Shown here: positions 1-12,354 of the stretch, in pieces
How positions within the stretch are numbered: position 1 is the stretch's first letter
Layout: each line of letters opens with the position of its first letter
Assembly (NCBI RefSeq): GCF_003028855.1
Contig: NZ_CP028324.1
Coordinates: forward strand, 4,030,001-4,094,000
Reading direction: 5' to 3'
From: Pseudoduganella armeniaca
Lineage (GTDB): Bacteria > Pseudomonadota > Gammaproteobacteria > Burkholderiales > Burkholderiaceae_D
Length of the DNA: 64,000 nt
Program-made: the position numbers and the translations under genes
The notes under the pieces: generated by a model
What the model was told of the DNA's origin: nothing
The model's input: only the letters and a program-made list of their open reading frames with translations
Database searches by the model: none

Positions 1-428
1 CCGTGATGCTGCAGGGCGCCTACGAAATCGTCGACGGCCTGGAGCTGAGCGCGGCGGCGGAGCTGCCGCTCAGCCACCGCGCCAACGGCCGCACGCTGTC
101 CCTCGGCCTGACCGGTACACTGTTCGAGCGCGCGACCGACCAGGTCACGCTGGCGCTATCGGCCAACGTGGGCGACCGCGATTACGTGCGCACATACTAC
201 GGCGTCGACACGGCCCAGGCGGCGCGCAGCGGCTACCGCCAGTTCACGCCAAAAGCCGGCTTGTATGAAGTGGAACTTGGCATGACGTGGCGGCACCAGC
301 TCGACGAACGCTGGTCCGTGACGACAATGCTGGGATTGACGGCGCTGACGCGCGACGCGGCCAGGAGCCCGCTGGCACGCAAGGACACGGCACCGACCGG
401 CGCCGTGTTCGTGGCTTACCGCTTCTAG
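1..428 (+). CDS. MipA/OmpV family outer-membrane protein, 3' end only
   Basis: This is the last 141 or so residues of a gene that begins left of the window; the first complete codon is at base 3. The reading frame shows alternating polar and hydrophobic strands and ends in GAVFVAYRF, a C-terminal aromatic residue typical of beta-barrel outer-membrane proteins. The stretch with YYGVDTAQAARSG followed by a glycine-rich strand and WSVTTMLGLTALTRDAARSP matches the C-terminal half of MipA/OmpV scaffolding proteins, where a YFGV..AQ motif precedes the last strands. In that family MipA links murein hydrolase and synthase, but many members are simply barrel proteins of unknown role. The GTG at base 3 is not a plausible true start because the family needs about 100 more residues. 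Family call fairly sure; function open. Confidence 0.75.
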   Translation, partial: VMLQGAYEIVDGLELSAAAELPLSHRANGRTLSLGLTGTLFERATDQVTLALSANVGDRDYVRTYYGVDTAQAARSGYRQFTPKAGLYEVELGMTWRHQLDERWSVTTMLGLTALTRDAARSPLARKDTAPTGAVFVAYRF

Positions 429-469
429 CAGCAGCGCGGCCCGGCGCAACCTGGGCCGCGCGGATCGTC

Positions 470-2461
470 TTACGCTTCGATGTTGCGCGCCGAGTTGGCG
501 GCCCAGCGGTACAGGGCCCCCAGCAGCACGCCGGCCGCGGCCAGCGACACCAGCATGCCGACCGATTCCGGCAGGCCCACGCCGAAATCCAGCGGCTCGC
601 TCTTGCCGGAGGCGACGATCAGGCCGGCCAGCGCCACGTTGAACAGGCTTTCGCCGACGATGAATCCGGACATCACCAGCACGCCCACGCGCGACGCGGC
701 CTCGCCGTAGGTCTTGCTGCGCATCGCCTTTTCGAAGTAGTAGCCGGTGGCGGCACCGACGACGACGGGCGCCGTCACGGCCGAGGGCAGGTAGACGGCC
801 AGGCCGACGCCCAGCGGCGGCAGGCTGTATTTGCCGTTGCTGCCCTTCTTCAGCAGGAAGTCGATCACCACCAGGCCCAGGCCGATCAGCGCGCCCCAGC
901 CGATCAGGTGCCACGGCAGGTCGCCGCCGATGACACCGCGCGCCAGGGTCGAGATCAGCGTGGCCTGGGGCGCGGCCAGCGGTTGGTCGGAGATGGCGTT
1001 CTGGTTCGGCGCGCCGGCGAAACCGTAGGCATGGTTCAGCAGGTCCAGCACTTGCGGCACGACGCAGGAGCCGGCGAACACGCCGATGATCAGCGCGACC
1101 TGCTGCTTCCAGGGCGTGGCGCCGACCAGCTGGCCGGTTTTCAAGTCCTGCAGGTTGTCGTTGCCGATCACGGCCACGGCCAGCACCACCGTCGTCACGA
1201 ACAGCGCGAAGGCGATCAGCGCCTGGCTGGTGTCGGGGCCCATCACCTGGCGGCCGACGATACCGACCGAGGTGGCGGCGCCCAGGATCGTCAGGATGGC
1301 GATGCCGGACACGGGGGAGTTGGACGAACCGATCAGGCCCGCCATGTAGCCGCACACGGCGGCGGCCAGGATGCCGGCCACCAGGATGTAGGCGATGCCC
1401 ACAGCCACCAGCGGCGTGGAGAGCGACGCCAGCGCGCCGCCTTCCAGGAACGATGCCAGCAGCCAGCCCGCCGGCACCAGCGAAATCAGCGTGACCAGGC
1501 CGACGATGAAGATCGGCATGTCGCGGTCCTCGCGCGGCACCGCCGCGCCGCCATGCTTGGCCGCGCGCGCCGCTTCCAGCGCGGAGCTCAGGCCGCCCAG
1601 CACCGGCTTGGCCAGGGTTGCCAGGGTGACGATGGCGGCGGCACCGATGGTACCGGCGCCCATCATGCGCACCTGCGTGCTCCACACGCCCAGCGCGTGG
1701 TCGGCGATGGACACGCCGGCGGCCATCGGCGTGGCGGCGGTCAGGATCGGCACCAGGATGCCCCAGGCGATGACGAGGCCCGCCAGCATGGCGATGCCGA
1801 CGGTGATGCCCATCAGGTGGCCGGCGCCCACCAGCGCCAGCGACGTCGAGGCGCCCAGGCCGGTGGCGCCGCTGCCGGCGCCGAAGCGGAAGTAATGCGC
1901 CACCTCGGCGGCGCCGACCTTGATGGCGGCCAGCAGCGCGAAGAAGGCGGAAGCGAGCGTGCCCAGGATGACCGCCCGCAGGCCGGCCTTGCCTTCCTGC
2001 GCGCCGGCGCGCGACGCGGTGCCGACCTTCAGCACCTCGGCGGCGGCCACGCCTTCCGGATATGGCAGGTCGGATTGCGACACCAGGGCCCGCCGCAGCG
2101 GCACGGTGTACATGACGCCCAGCACGCCACCGATGGCGCAGGCGCCGAACGTGGGCCAGAACGGGATATTGGCCCACCAGCCGATCATCAGGAGGCCCGG
2201 CAGCACGAAGATGACGGAAGCGAGCGTGCCGGCGGCCGAAGCGATCGTCTGCACGATATTGTTTTCCTGGACGGTCGCATCCTTGAACGCCGACAGCAGC
2301 GCCATCGAGATGACGGCGGCCGGAATCGACGTGGCGAACGTCAGGCCCACTTTCAGGCCCAGGTAGACCTGGGCGGCCGTGAAGACCAGGGTGATGAGAA
2401 TGCCGAGGACGATCCCGCGCGCGGAAAACTCCAGTGGATTGGACGATGAGGAATGATTCAT
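470..2461 (-). CDS. OPT family oligopeptide transporter
   Basis: A 663-residue polytopic inner-membrane protein. The N-terminal part with ARGIVLGILITLVFTAAQVYLG, then GLTFATSIPAAVISMALL, is typical of bacterial OPT (oligopeptide transporter) proteins, and hydrophobic helices continue along the whole length with the glycine/proline-rich loops of the family. OPT carriers are proton-coupled importers of peptides or metal-chelate compounds; the substrate cannot be read from sequence. The ATG at 2461 is supported by GGGAG about ten bases upstream. A perfect inverted repeat (CCGGGAT, five-base loop, ATCCCGG) lies 20-38 bases before the start. The gene is separated from def by 320 bases filled with palindromic repeats and is probably its own transcript. 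Confidence 0.9.
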   Translation of the reverse strand: MNHSSSSNPLEFSARGIVLGILITLVFTAAQVYLGLKVGLTFATSIPAAVISMALLSAFKDATVQENNIVQTIASAAGTLASVIFVLPGLLMIGWWANIPFWPTFGACAIGGVLGVMYTVPLRRALVSQSDLPYPEGVAAAEVLKVGTASRAGAQEGKAGLRAVILGTLASAFFALLAAIKVGAAEVAHYFRFGAGSGATGLGASTSLALVGAGHLMGITVGIAMLAGLVIAWGILVPILTAATPMAAGVSIADHALGVWSTQVRMMGAGTIGAAAIVTLATLAKPVLGGLSSALEAARAAKHGGAAVPREDRDMPIFIVGLVTLISLVPAGWLLASFLEGGALASLSTPLVAVGIAYILVAGILAAAVCGYMAGLIGSSNSPVSGIAILTILGAATSVGIVGRQVMGPDTSQALIAFALFVTTVVLAVAVIGNDNLQDLKTGQLVGATPWKQQVALIIGVFAGSCVVPQVLDLLNHAYGFAGAPNQNAISDQPLAAPQATLISTLARGVIGGDLPWHLIGWGALIGLGLVVIDFLLKKGSNGKYSLPPLGVGLAVYLPSAVTAPVVVGAATGYYFEKAMRSKTYGEAASRVGVLVMSGFIVGESLFNVALAGLIVASGKSEPLDFGVGLPESVGMLVSLAAAGVLLGALYRWAANSARNIEA

Positions 2462-2580
2462 CCCGTGTTGCTCCCGGTGGCCGGGATCAATTATCCCGGA
2501 TTGTTATAAGGTGAATAAGCTGCCGGGATATTACGACAGATTTGTTACGGCGCCAATGTCCGCCCAGCTTCCCAGGCTTG
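2462..2580 (-). promoter_or_regulatory. Upstream region of the OPT transporter with a palindrome
   Basis: Upstream of the transporter start the minus strand carries CCGGGAT-caatt-ATCCCGG (2481-2499 on the plus strand), an exact 7-base inverted repeat. A GATAAT hexamer lies within it, 17 bases downstream of a weak TTATTC. The palindrome would therefore cover a -10 region, the arrangement expected of an operator. No regulator is encoded next door. The promoter call is weak because the -35 matches poorly. Confidence 0.3.
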
Positions 2581-2762
2581 GGGTCTGTCCCCAACGGGGA
2601 CTGACCCTGGTTTTAATCGTGCGGGATGCCCGGCCTGCGCCGATAAAAACCAGGGTCTGTCCCCAACGGGGACTGACCCTGGTTTTAATCGTGCGGGATG
2701 CCCGGCCTGCGCCGATAAAAACCGGGGTCAGTCCCGAAAAGACGGGACAGACCCCAAGCCCG
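2580..2762. repeat. Tandem 72-bp repeat plus terminal hairpin of the GGGGTCAGTCCC palindrome family
   Basis: Two head-to-tail copies of a 72-base unit (2581-2652 and 2653-2724) differ only at their last base. Each unit contains GGGTCTGTCCCC-AAC-GGGGACTGACCC, then a second hairpin in which CTGGTTTTAATCG pairs with CGATAAAAACCAG with one mismatch. A third, shorter element follows (2725-2755): GGGGTCAGTCCC, an eight-base loop, GGGACAGACCCC. Nearly the same terminal element, including the flanks GAT.AAAACC and AAGCCCG, recurs at 32991-33036. The array sits downstream of def and upstream of the OPT gene. Palindromes like this are often REP-type elements mobilised by REP-associated transposases, but no such gene is in the window. 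Open reading frames crossing it are artefacts of the repeat. Confidence 0.85.
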
Positions 2763-2781
2763 AGGCGCTGCGGGAATGCGC

Positions 2782-3318
2782 TCAATCGTCGTCGTGCGGA
2801 TCGAGCTCCGGAAACATCACGCTGGTGAACCCGAATTTGGCGAAATCGCGGATGCGCATCGGGTACAGGATGCCATGCAGGTGGTCCACCTCGTGCTGCA
2901 CCACGCGGGCATGGAAGTCGGCGGCGTCGCGCACGATCCGGTTGCCGTACTGGTCGAAGCCTTCGTAGTGCAGCCGCACGTGGCGCGGCACGCTGCCGCG
3001 TAGGCCCGGCACCGACAGGCAGCCTTCGAACGCCTCCTCCATCGCGTCGCCGATGGGCGTCAATACGGGGTTGACCAGCACCGTTTCCGGCACCTGCGGC
3101 GCGTCCGGATAGCGCACGTTGGACTTGAAGCCGAAGATGACGACCTGCAGGTTGACGCCGATCTGCGGCGCCGCCAGGCCGGCGCCGTTGGCCGCATGCA
3201 TCGTGTCGAACAGGTCGGCCACCAGCGCACGCAGCTCGGGCGTATCGAATGCGCGCACCGGTTCGGCCTGGCGCAGCAGGCGCGCGTCGCCCATTTTCAG
3301 GATCTCGCGTACGGTCAT
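2782..3318 (-). CDS. def: Peptide deformylase
   Basis: A 178-residue peptide deformylase, which removes the formyl group from the N-terminal methionine of nascent proteins. All three family motifs are present: [10 protein letters not shown] (motif 1), EGCLSVPG (motif 2, metal-binding Cys) and HEVDHLHG (motif 3, HExxH metal ligands and catalytic Glu). The start is the ATG at 3318, which overlaps the galU stop as ATGA, so the two are translationally coupled; a longer upstream reading in this frame is only the shadow of galU. It is the last gene of the smc-zipA-ligA-galU-def operon. Many genomes carry a second def beside fmt, so this copy may be a paralogue. Confidence is high. Confidence 0.95.
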   Translation of the reverse strand: MTVREILKMGDARLLRQAEPVRAFDTPELRALVADLFDTMHAANGAGLAAPQIGVNLQVVIFGFKSNVRYPDAPQVPETVLVNPVLTPIGDAMEEAFEGCLSVPGLRGSVPRHVRLHYEGFDQYGNRIVRDAADFHARVVQHEVDHLHGILYPMRIRDFAKFGFTSVMFPELDPHDDD

Positions 3319-4205
3319 TGCCCGCCTCCCGCCTGCACGTCGGCCACGAACCGGGCGAACTCGGGCCCCGTTTCCGGATGCTTCAGGCCCATCGCCACCG
3401 TCGCCTTCAGGTAGCCCAGCTTGGAGCCGCAGTCGTAGCGCTGGCCGTCGTAGCGGTAGGCCAGCACGCGCTCGTGCTTGAGCAAGGCCGCGATGCCGTC
3501 GGTCAGCTGGATCTCGCCGCCGGCGCCCGTGCCCAGCTGCTCGAGGAATTCGAAGATGCGCGCCGACAGCACGTAGCGGCCGACCACGGCCAGCGTGGAA
3601 GGCGCCTCTTCCGGCGCCGGCTTCTCGACGATGCCGGTCACCAGCTCGAGCCGCTCGCGATACGGGCTGGCGCTGACGATGCCGTACTGGCGCGTGTGCG
3701 CGCGCGGCACCTCCTGCACGGCCAGCAGGCTGGCACGCTCGAACTCGTACTGCTGCGTCATCTGCGCCAGCACGGGTGCCGTGCCTTGCGGCGTGTCCAT
3801 GAAGTCGTCCGCCAGCAGCACGGCGAACGGCTCGTCGCCAACGATGGGGCGCGCGCACAGCACCGCATGGCCCAGGCCCAGCGGCGCGGACTGGCGGATG
3901 TAGATGCAGTTGACATGCTTCGGGATCACGTTGCGCACCAGTTCCAGCAAGGCCTGCTTGTTGGCGGCCTCCAGCTCCGCCTCCAGCTCGTAGGCCTTGT
4001 CGAAATGGTCCTCGATGGCGCGCTTGTTGCGGCCCGTGATGAAGACCAGGTCGGTGATGCCGGCCGCCACCGCTTCCTCGACGGCATACTGGATCAGCGG
4101 CTTGTCGACGATCGGCAGCATCTCCTTCGGCTGCGCCTTGGTGGCGGGCAGGAAGCGGCTGCCCAGGCCCGCCACGGGGAATACGGCTTTCTTGATCGCG
4201 TTCAT
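3315..4205 (-). CDS. galU: UTP-glucose-1-phosphate uridylyltransferase
   Basis: A 296-residue cytosolic enzyme that makes UDP-glucose from UTP and glucose-1-phosphate, feeding envelope polysaccharides, trehalose and galactose metabolism. The nucleotide-binding start [23 protein letters not shown] carries the GxGxR...PKEM signature; [13 protein letters not shown] and the ADDFMD region typical of GalU follow, and [11 protein letters not shown] and [10 protein letters not shown] lie in the sugar-binding half. Length is normal for the family. It starts 21 bases after ligA ends and overlaps def by four bases. Confidence 0.95.
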   Translation of the reverse strand: MNAIKKAVFPVAGLGSRFLPATKAQPKEMLPIVDKPLIQYAVEEAVAAGITDLVFITGRNKRAIEDHFDKAYELEAELEAANKQALLELVRNVIPKHVNCIYIRQSAPLGLGHAVLCARPIVGDEPFAVLLADDFMDTPQGTAPVLAQMTQQYEFERASLLAVQEVPRAHTRQYGIVSASPYRERLELVTGIVEKPAPEEAPSTLAVVGRYVLSARIFEFLEQLGTGAGGEIQLTDGIAALLKHERVLAYRYDGQRYDCGSKLGYLKATVAMGLKHPETGPEFARFVADVQAGGGQ

Positions 4206-4226
4206 GCGCTTTTCCTTATCGATTCC

Positions 4227-7847
<3,621 letters not shown>

Positions 7848-7851
<4 letters not shown>

Positions 7852-10800
7852 GCTGCTTGTGCCTCGGAAGCGAAATGGATGGCGGCTTCCATATCCACCG
7901 CCACGATGCGCGATACGCCCTGCTCCTGCATCGTCACACCGATCAGTTGAGTGGCCATCTCCATCGCGATCTTGTTGTGCGAGATGAAGAGGAATTGGGT
8001 CTGGTCGGACATGCGTTTCACCATGCGGCAGAAACGCTCCGTGTTGGCGTCGTCCAGCGGTGCGTCGACCTCGTCGAGCAGGCAGAACGGCGCCGGGTTC
8101 AGGCGGAACATCGAGAACACGAGCGCCGTCGCGGTCAGCGCCTTTTCGCCGCCGGACAGCAGGTGGATCGTCGCGTTCTTCTTGCCGGGCGGCTGTGCCA
8201 TCACCTGCACGCCGGCATTCAGGATCTCGTCGCCCGTCATGATCAACTTGGCCTGGCCGCCGCCAAAGAGGATCGGGAACAGCTCGGAGAAGTGACCGTT
8301 GACCTTGTCGAAGGTTTCCTGCAGCAGGTCGCGGGTTTCCTTGTCGATGCGGGCGATCGCGTCCTCCAAGGTGGTGATCGCCTCGACCAGGTCGGCATTC
8401 TGCGAGTCGAGGAAGTTCTTGCGTTCGGAAGCGGTGGCCAGCTCGTCCAGCGCGGCCAGGTTGACGGCGCCCAGCGCCGCGATGGCGTTGGTCAGCCGCG
8501 TCACTTCGCCTTGCAGGTATTGCGCCTTCATGTCCGGATGCAGCTTGGACGCCAGCGCAGCCTCGTCGGCCTGGGCCTCGGCCAGCTGCTGGGCGAACTG
8601 TTCCTGGTTCAGGCGCGCGGCCTGTTCCTTCAGCTGCAGCTCCATGATGCGGTCGCGCTGCGGCTGCAGGCTGCGTTCGCTCTGGCCCCGCGCATCCTCG
8701 GCGTGACGCAGCTGCTGCGTGATCTGGTCCAGCTCATGGCGCGCGTCGGCCAGCGCGCGCTCCTGCTGCGAGCGACGCTCCAGCAACTCCTGCAGCCCCT
8801 CGCTGGCGCTGCCCGCCTCCAGGCCCTCCAGTTCCAGCCGGCCCGCCTGCAGGCTTTCGGTCACCTGCGCCGCCTGGGTGGTGGCGGTGGCGATATTGCG
8901 GCGCAGTTCGTCGATGCGCGTGCGCGCCGACTTTTCCGCGAACTGCGCTTCCTGCGCGCGCCGTTCCAGCTCGCGCAGCGCCTCGCGCGCGTCCGCCAGG
9001 CGCTGCTCCTTCAGCTGGAAGGCGCCCTGGCCTTCCTCGTGCTCGCCCTGCAGGTTGGCCAGCTCGATGTCGAGCTGCTCGAACTTCTCTTCGGACTCCA
9101 GCTTGACCTGCATCTGCTCCGCTTCCTGCGCGGCGATTTCCGCCAGGTCGGCATCGATCTGCGTGCTGCGCTGGGTGAAGCGGGCCTCGACCTCGGACAG
9201 TTTCACCACTTCCAGCTGCAGCGCGTGCACGCTCGACGTCAGCGCCTGGATCTTCTGGCGCAGCTCGGCCAGGTGGCGCGCGTGGCTCGTTACCGCCGCC
9301 TCGGCGCGCACCGCGCGCCCGCGTGCCTCCTCGGCCAGCATGGTCTGGGCCTTGAGCTGCTTGCCGATATTGTCGATCTCGTGCTGGCGCCCCAGCATGC
9401 CCTCCTGCTCGGAGTCGGCGGCATGGAAGCGCACGCTGGACGGGCCGACCAGGTGGCCCTGGCGCGTGACGAAGCATCCGCCCGGCGGCAGCTTGGCCCG
9501 CTCGGCGAACGCCTGCGCCGCATCCTCGGCGATGAACACATGGTGCAGCCAGTCGGCCAGCACGCCGCGCAGGCCGGGATCGTTGAGCTGCAACAGGTCG
9601 AGGAACGGGCGCAAGCCCGCCACCGCGGCGTCCGGCGCGGGCGCGCTGGTAACGGGCGCGAACAGCGCCAGCTTGGCCGGCGGCGCATCCGCGAAGAAGG
9701 CCTTGGCCCAGTCCAGGTTCGACACCTGCAGCGCCGCGGTGCGCTCGCGCAGCACGGCTTCCAGCGCCGTCTCCCAACCCTCCGCCACCTGCAGCTTCTG
9801 CCACAGGCGCGGCAGTTCATTGAGCTCGTGCTTCTGCAGCCACGGCGTGACCTTGCCCTGGGTCTGCACCCGCTCCTGCAACTGGCGCAGCGCGTTCAGG
9901 CGCGCTTCCAGCTGGGCGTTCGCACTGGTCTCGCGCTGCACGGCGGCCTGCGCCTCGCGCCGCTCTTCTTCCACGCGCGGCTGCTGCTCCACTGCTTCCT
10001 CCAGCCCCATGCGCTGCTCTTCCAGCACCTGCTGCTTTTCCTCCAGCTGCCAGCGCAGGTTGTCCAGGTGCGCGGTATCCGGCGGCGCCAGGCCGTTCTT
10101 CTCCTGTTGCAGGCGCTCGCGCCGCGTCGCCAGGCTTGAGAGGATGTTGGAGGCGTTGCGCTGGTGCGCCGATTCTAGCTCCAGCTGCTGCTGCGCCGCC
10201 ATGATGCGGGCGCGCGATTCGGTGCTGCGCTCCTGCGCGGCGCGCCATTCGGCCTCCAGCACGGGAAGCAGCTCGGCCTTCTGCTCGGCCAGCATGGCCG
10301 ACTCTTCCACCTTGGCGGACAGCTCCTCCAGTTCGAACTCCGCCTCCGCCACCTGGCCGCCGTATTCCTCGGCCTGGCGCTGCCATTGGTCGCGCTGGGC
10401 GGTCAGGGTGGCGATCTGTTGCTGCAGGCGGGTGCGCGATTCGACGACGAACTTGATCTGCGCCTCCAGGCTGCCGATTTCCGCATTGGTCTGGTACAGC
10501 GCGCCCTGCGCCGTGTGCAGGCGGTCGCCGACGGCGAAGTGGGCCTGGCGCATCTGCTCCAGCGACAGCTCGACGCCGCGCAGCTTGGCGGTCTGCTCCT
10601 CCAGGTCGTTCTGGGCCTGCTCCATCTCGCGGAAGTAGCGCGCCTGCTCGGCCTGCGCCTCGTTCTTGCGCAGCAGCCACAGCAGCTTTTGCTTCTCGTC
10701 CTGGTCGGCCTGCAGCTGGTGGAACTTCATGGCGACGGCGGCCTGGCCCTCGAGCCGTTCCAGGTTGTTGTTCAGCTCACGCAGGATGTCCTCGACGCGC

Positions 10801-11375
10801 AGCAGGTTCTCGCGAGTGTCCTGCAGGCGGTTTTCCGTCTCGCGGCGGCGTTCCTTGTATTTCGAGACGCCGGCGGCTTCTTCCAGGAACACGCGCAGTT
10901 CTTCCGGGCGCGATTCGATGATGCGGGCGATCATGCCCTGGCCGATGATGGCGTAGGCGCGCGGACCCAGGCCGGTGCCCAGGAAGATGTCCTGGATGTC
11001 GCGCCGGCGCACGCTCTGGCCGTTGATGTAGTAGGTCGAGGTGCCGTCGCGCGTCAGGGTGCGCTTGACGGCGATTTCCGCGTACTGGCCCCACTGGCCG
11101 GAGGCCTTGCCCTCGTTATTGTCGAACACCAGTTCGACGGAGGCGCGCCCGGCCGGCTTGCGATGCGTGGAGCCGTTGAAGATAACGTCCTGCATCGACT
11201 CGCCGCGCAGCTCGGACGCCTTCGATTCGCCCAGCACCCAGCGCACGGCATCGATGATGTTCGACTTGCCGCAGCCGTTGGGCCCGACCACCCCGACCAG
11301 CTGGCCCGGCACCTGGAAATTGGTGGGATCGACAAACGACTTAAATCCCGACAATTTGATGGACGATAGGCGCAC
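7848..11375 (-). CDS. smc: Chromosome segregation protein SMC
   Basis: A 1175-residue structural-maintenance-of-chromosomes ATPase that compacts and separates sister chromosomes with ScpA/ScpB. Walker A is GPNGCGKS at residues 31-38. Two long Gln/Glu/Ala-rich coiled coils flank a hinge at roughly 520-640. The C-terminal head has the ABC signature LLSGGEKALTA and Walker B/D-loop CLLDEVDAPLDDAN. Length is normal. The start is GTG at 11375 (protein MRLSSIKLSGFKSF), which fits the family N-terminus exactly; the ribosome-binding site is weak. It is the first gene of the leftward smc-zipA-ligA-galU-def operon. Confidence 0.97.
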
Positions 11376-11422
11376 GTTGGAATCTGTTCTTAGCCTTGAC
11401 TGGCACGATTGGAAAGGTGGTT

Positions 11423-11431
11423 ATCATACCA
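11423..11431 (-). promoter_or_regulatory. Extended -10 promoter candidate for the smc operon
   Basis: On the minus strand TGGTATGAT matches an extended -10 element (TGnTATAAT) with no good -35. It would place the transcript start about 40 bases before the GTG of smc. Nothing else in the 98-base gap between smc and the PAP2 gene looks like a promoter. This is inference from consensus only. Confidence 0.4.
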
Positions 11432-11473
11432 TCCCCGCGCCGGCAATCTGGACAAATTCGCACGCCTGGCGGA

Positions 11474-12208
11474 TCAGATGGCGACGCGCACCCCCGCGCC
11501 CGGCAGGCGCTCGGGCAGGCGCCGCAGCTCGGGAGCTTGCGCCGGCCCGGCGCTGCCCTGCGGCACCGGCCGTGGCAGTCGGCGATGGTCCCGCCCAGGC
11601 CCCAGGTGCCAGGCCCGTTCGACGACCGCCTCGCGCCCGGACAGCGCGAACGCCAGCTTTTTCAGCATGCGCTCGGTATGCACCGGTTCCGTCGTCGGCA
11701 TGACCAGCAAGGGCAGGATGCACAATCCCAGCAGCAGGCGCCCGACGACGGTCGGATGCTCGCTGCGCGCCTGCCAGATGAAGCCGGCGGCAACCGCGAA
11801 CCCGACGAAGCCGCCCAGCACCACCTCGGACCAGGAATGCGCCAGCACCGGCACGCGCGACACGCTGACCAGCAGCGCCAGCACGATGCCTGCCGCTAGC
11901 GCCCAGCGACGTGCCGGCGAGCCGAGGCGGCGGCACGCCAGGTAGAACGCCACCGGAAACACGGCGCAGGCCCGCATCGCATGGCCAGACAAGCCGGCGA
12001 ACTTCAACTCGGGAATACCGATGCCCCATCCCATGTAGGCCAGCTTGGTGACGACGACCAGCGCCATGCCGGCACCGTACAGCAGGCACCACGCCAGCGA
12101 CAGGCGCCAGGAACGGCCGGCCAGCAACCACGCGGCGATCGCGACGCCCAGCGGCCCCGTCACCTCGATTCCGCCCATTGCCGACAGGGCGTTCCACCAA
12201 CTAGTCAT
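11474..12208 (-). CDS. PAP2 superfamily membrane phosphatase
   Basis: A 244-residue inner-membrane protein with about five hydrophobic segments. The PAP2 active-site motifs are recognisable: LSGHAM at about residue 73-78 (the SGH motif with the catalytic acid) and SRVPVLAHSWSEVVLGG (SRxxxxxHxxxE, the phosphohistidine nucleophile motif). The family removes phosphate from lipid-linked substrates such as phosphatidate or undecaprenyl diphosphate; the true substrate here is unknown. The last 40 residues are Arg/Pro-rich and probably cytosolic. The ATG at 12208 gives MTSWWNALS, a reasonable short N-terminal tail. The gene appears to stand alone. Confidence 0.8.
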   Translation of the reverse strand: MTSWWNALSAMGGIEVTGPLGVAIAAWLLAGRSWRLSLAWCLLYGAGMALVVVTKLAYMGWGIGIPELKFAGLSGHAMRACAVFPVAFYLACRRLGSPARRWALAAGIVLALLVSVSRVPVLAHSWSEVVLGGFVGFAVAAGFIWQARSEHPTVVGRLLLGLCILPLLVMPTTEPVHTERMLKKLAFALSGREAVVERAWHLGPGRDHRRLPRPVPQGSAGPAQAPELRRLPERLPGAGVRVAI

Positions 12209-12354
12209 TCAGCTTGCCTTTCGCTACGCATTCAATACCACTACCCCGGCGCGCCACTGTACAGCGGCCGGCTCAGGATAGCGTCGGTTTATTAAGTGCC
12301 GATTAAACAGCGGCAAATCGATCGATCGCGCCGCCAAGTTCACCTCATCGTACG

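Noticed and set aside
2581..2724. Possible CRISPR-like direct repeats
   Set aside because: Only two adjacent 72-base copies with no spacers and internal palindromes; this is a tandem duplication of a palindromic element.
2531..2785. Short open frames on both strands through the palindrome array
   Set aside because: They encode the repeat unit twice in tandem and have no start signals.
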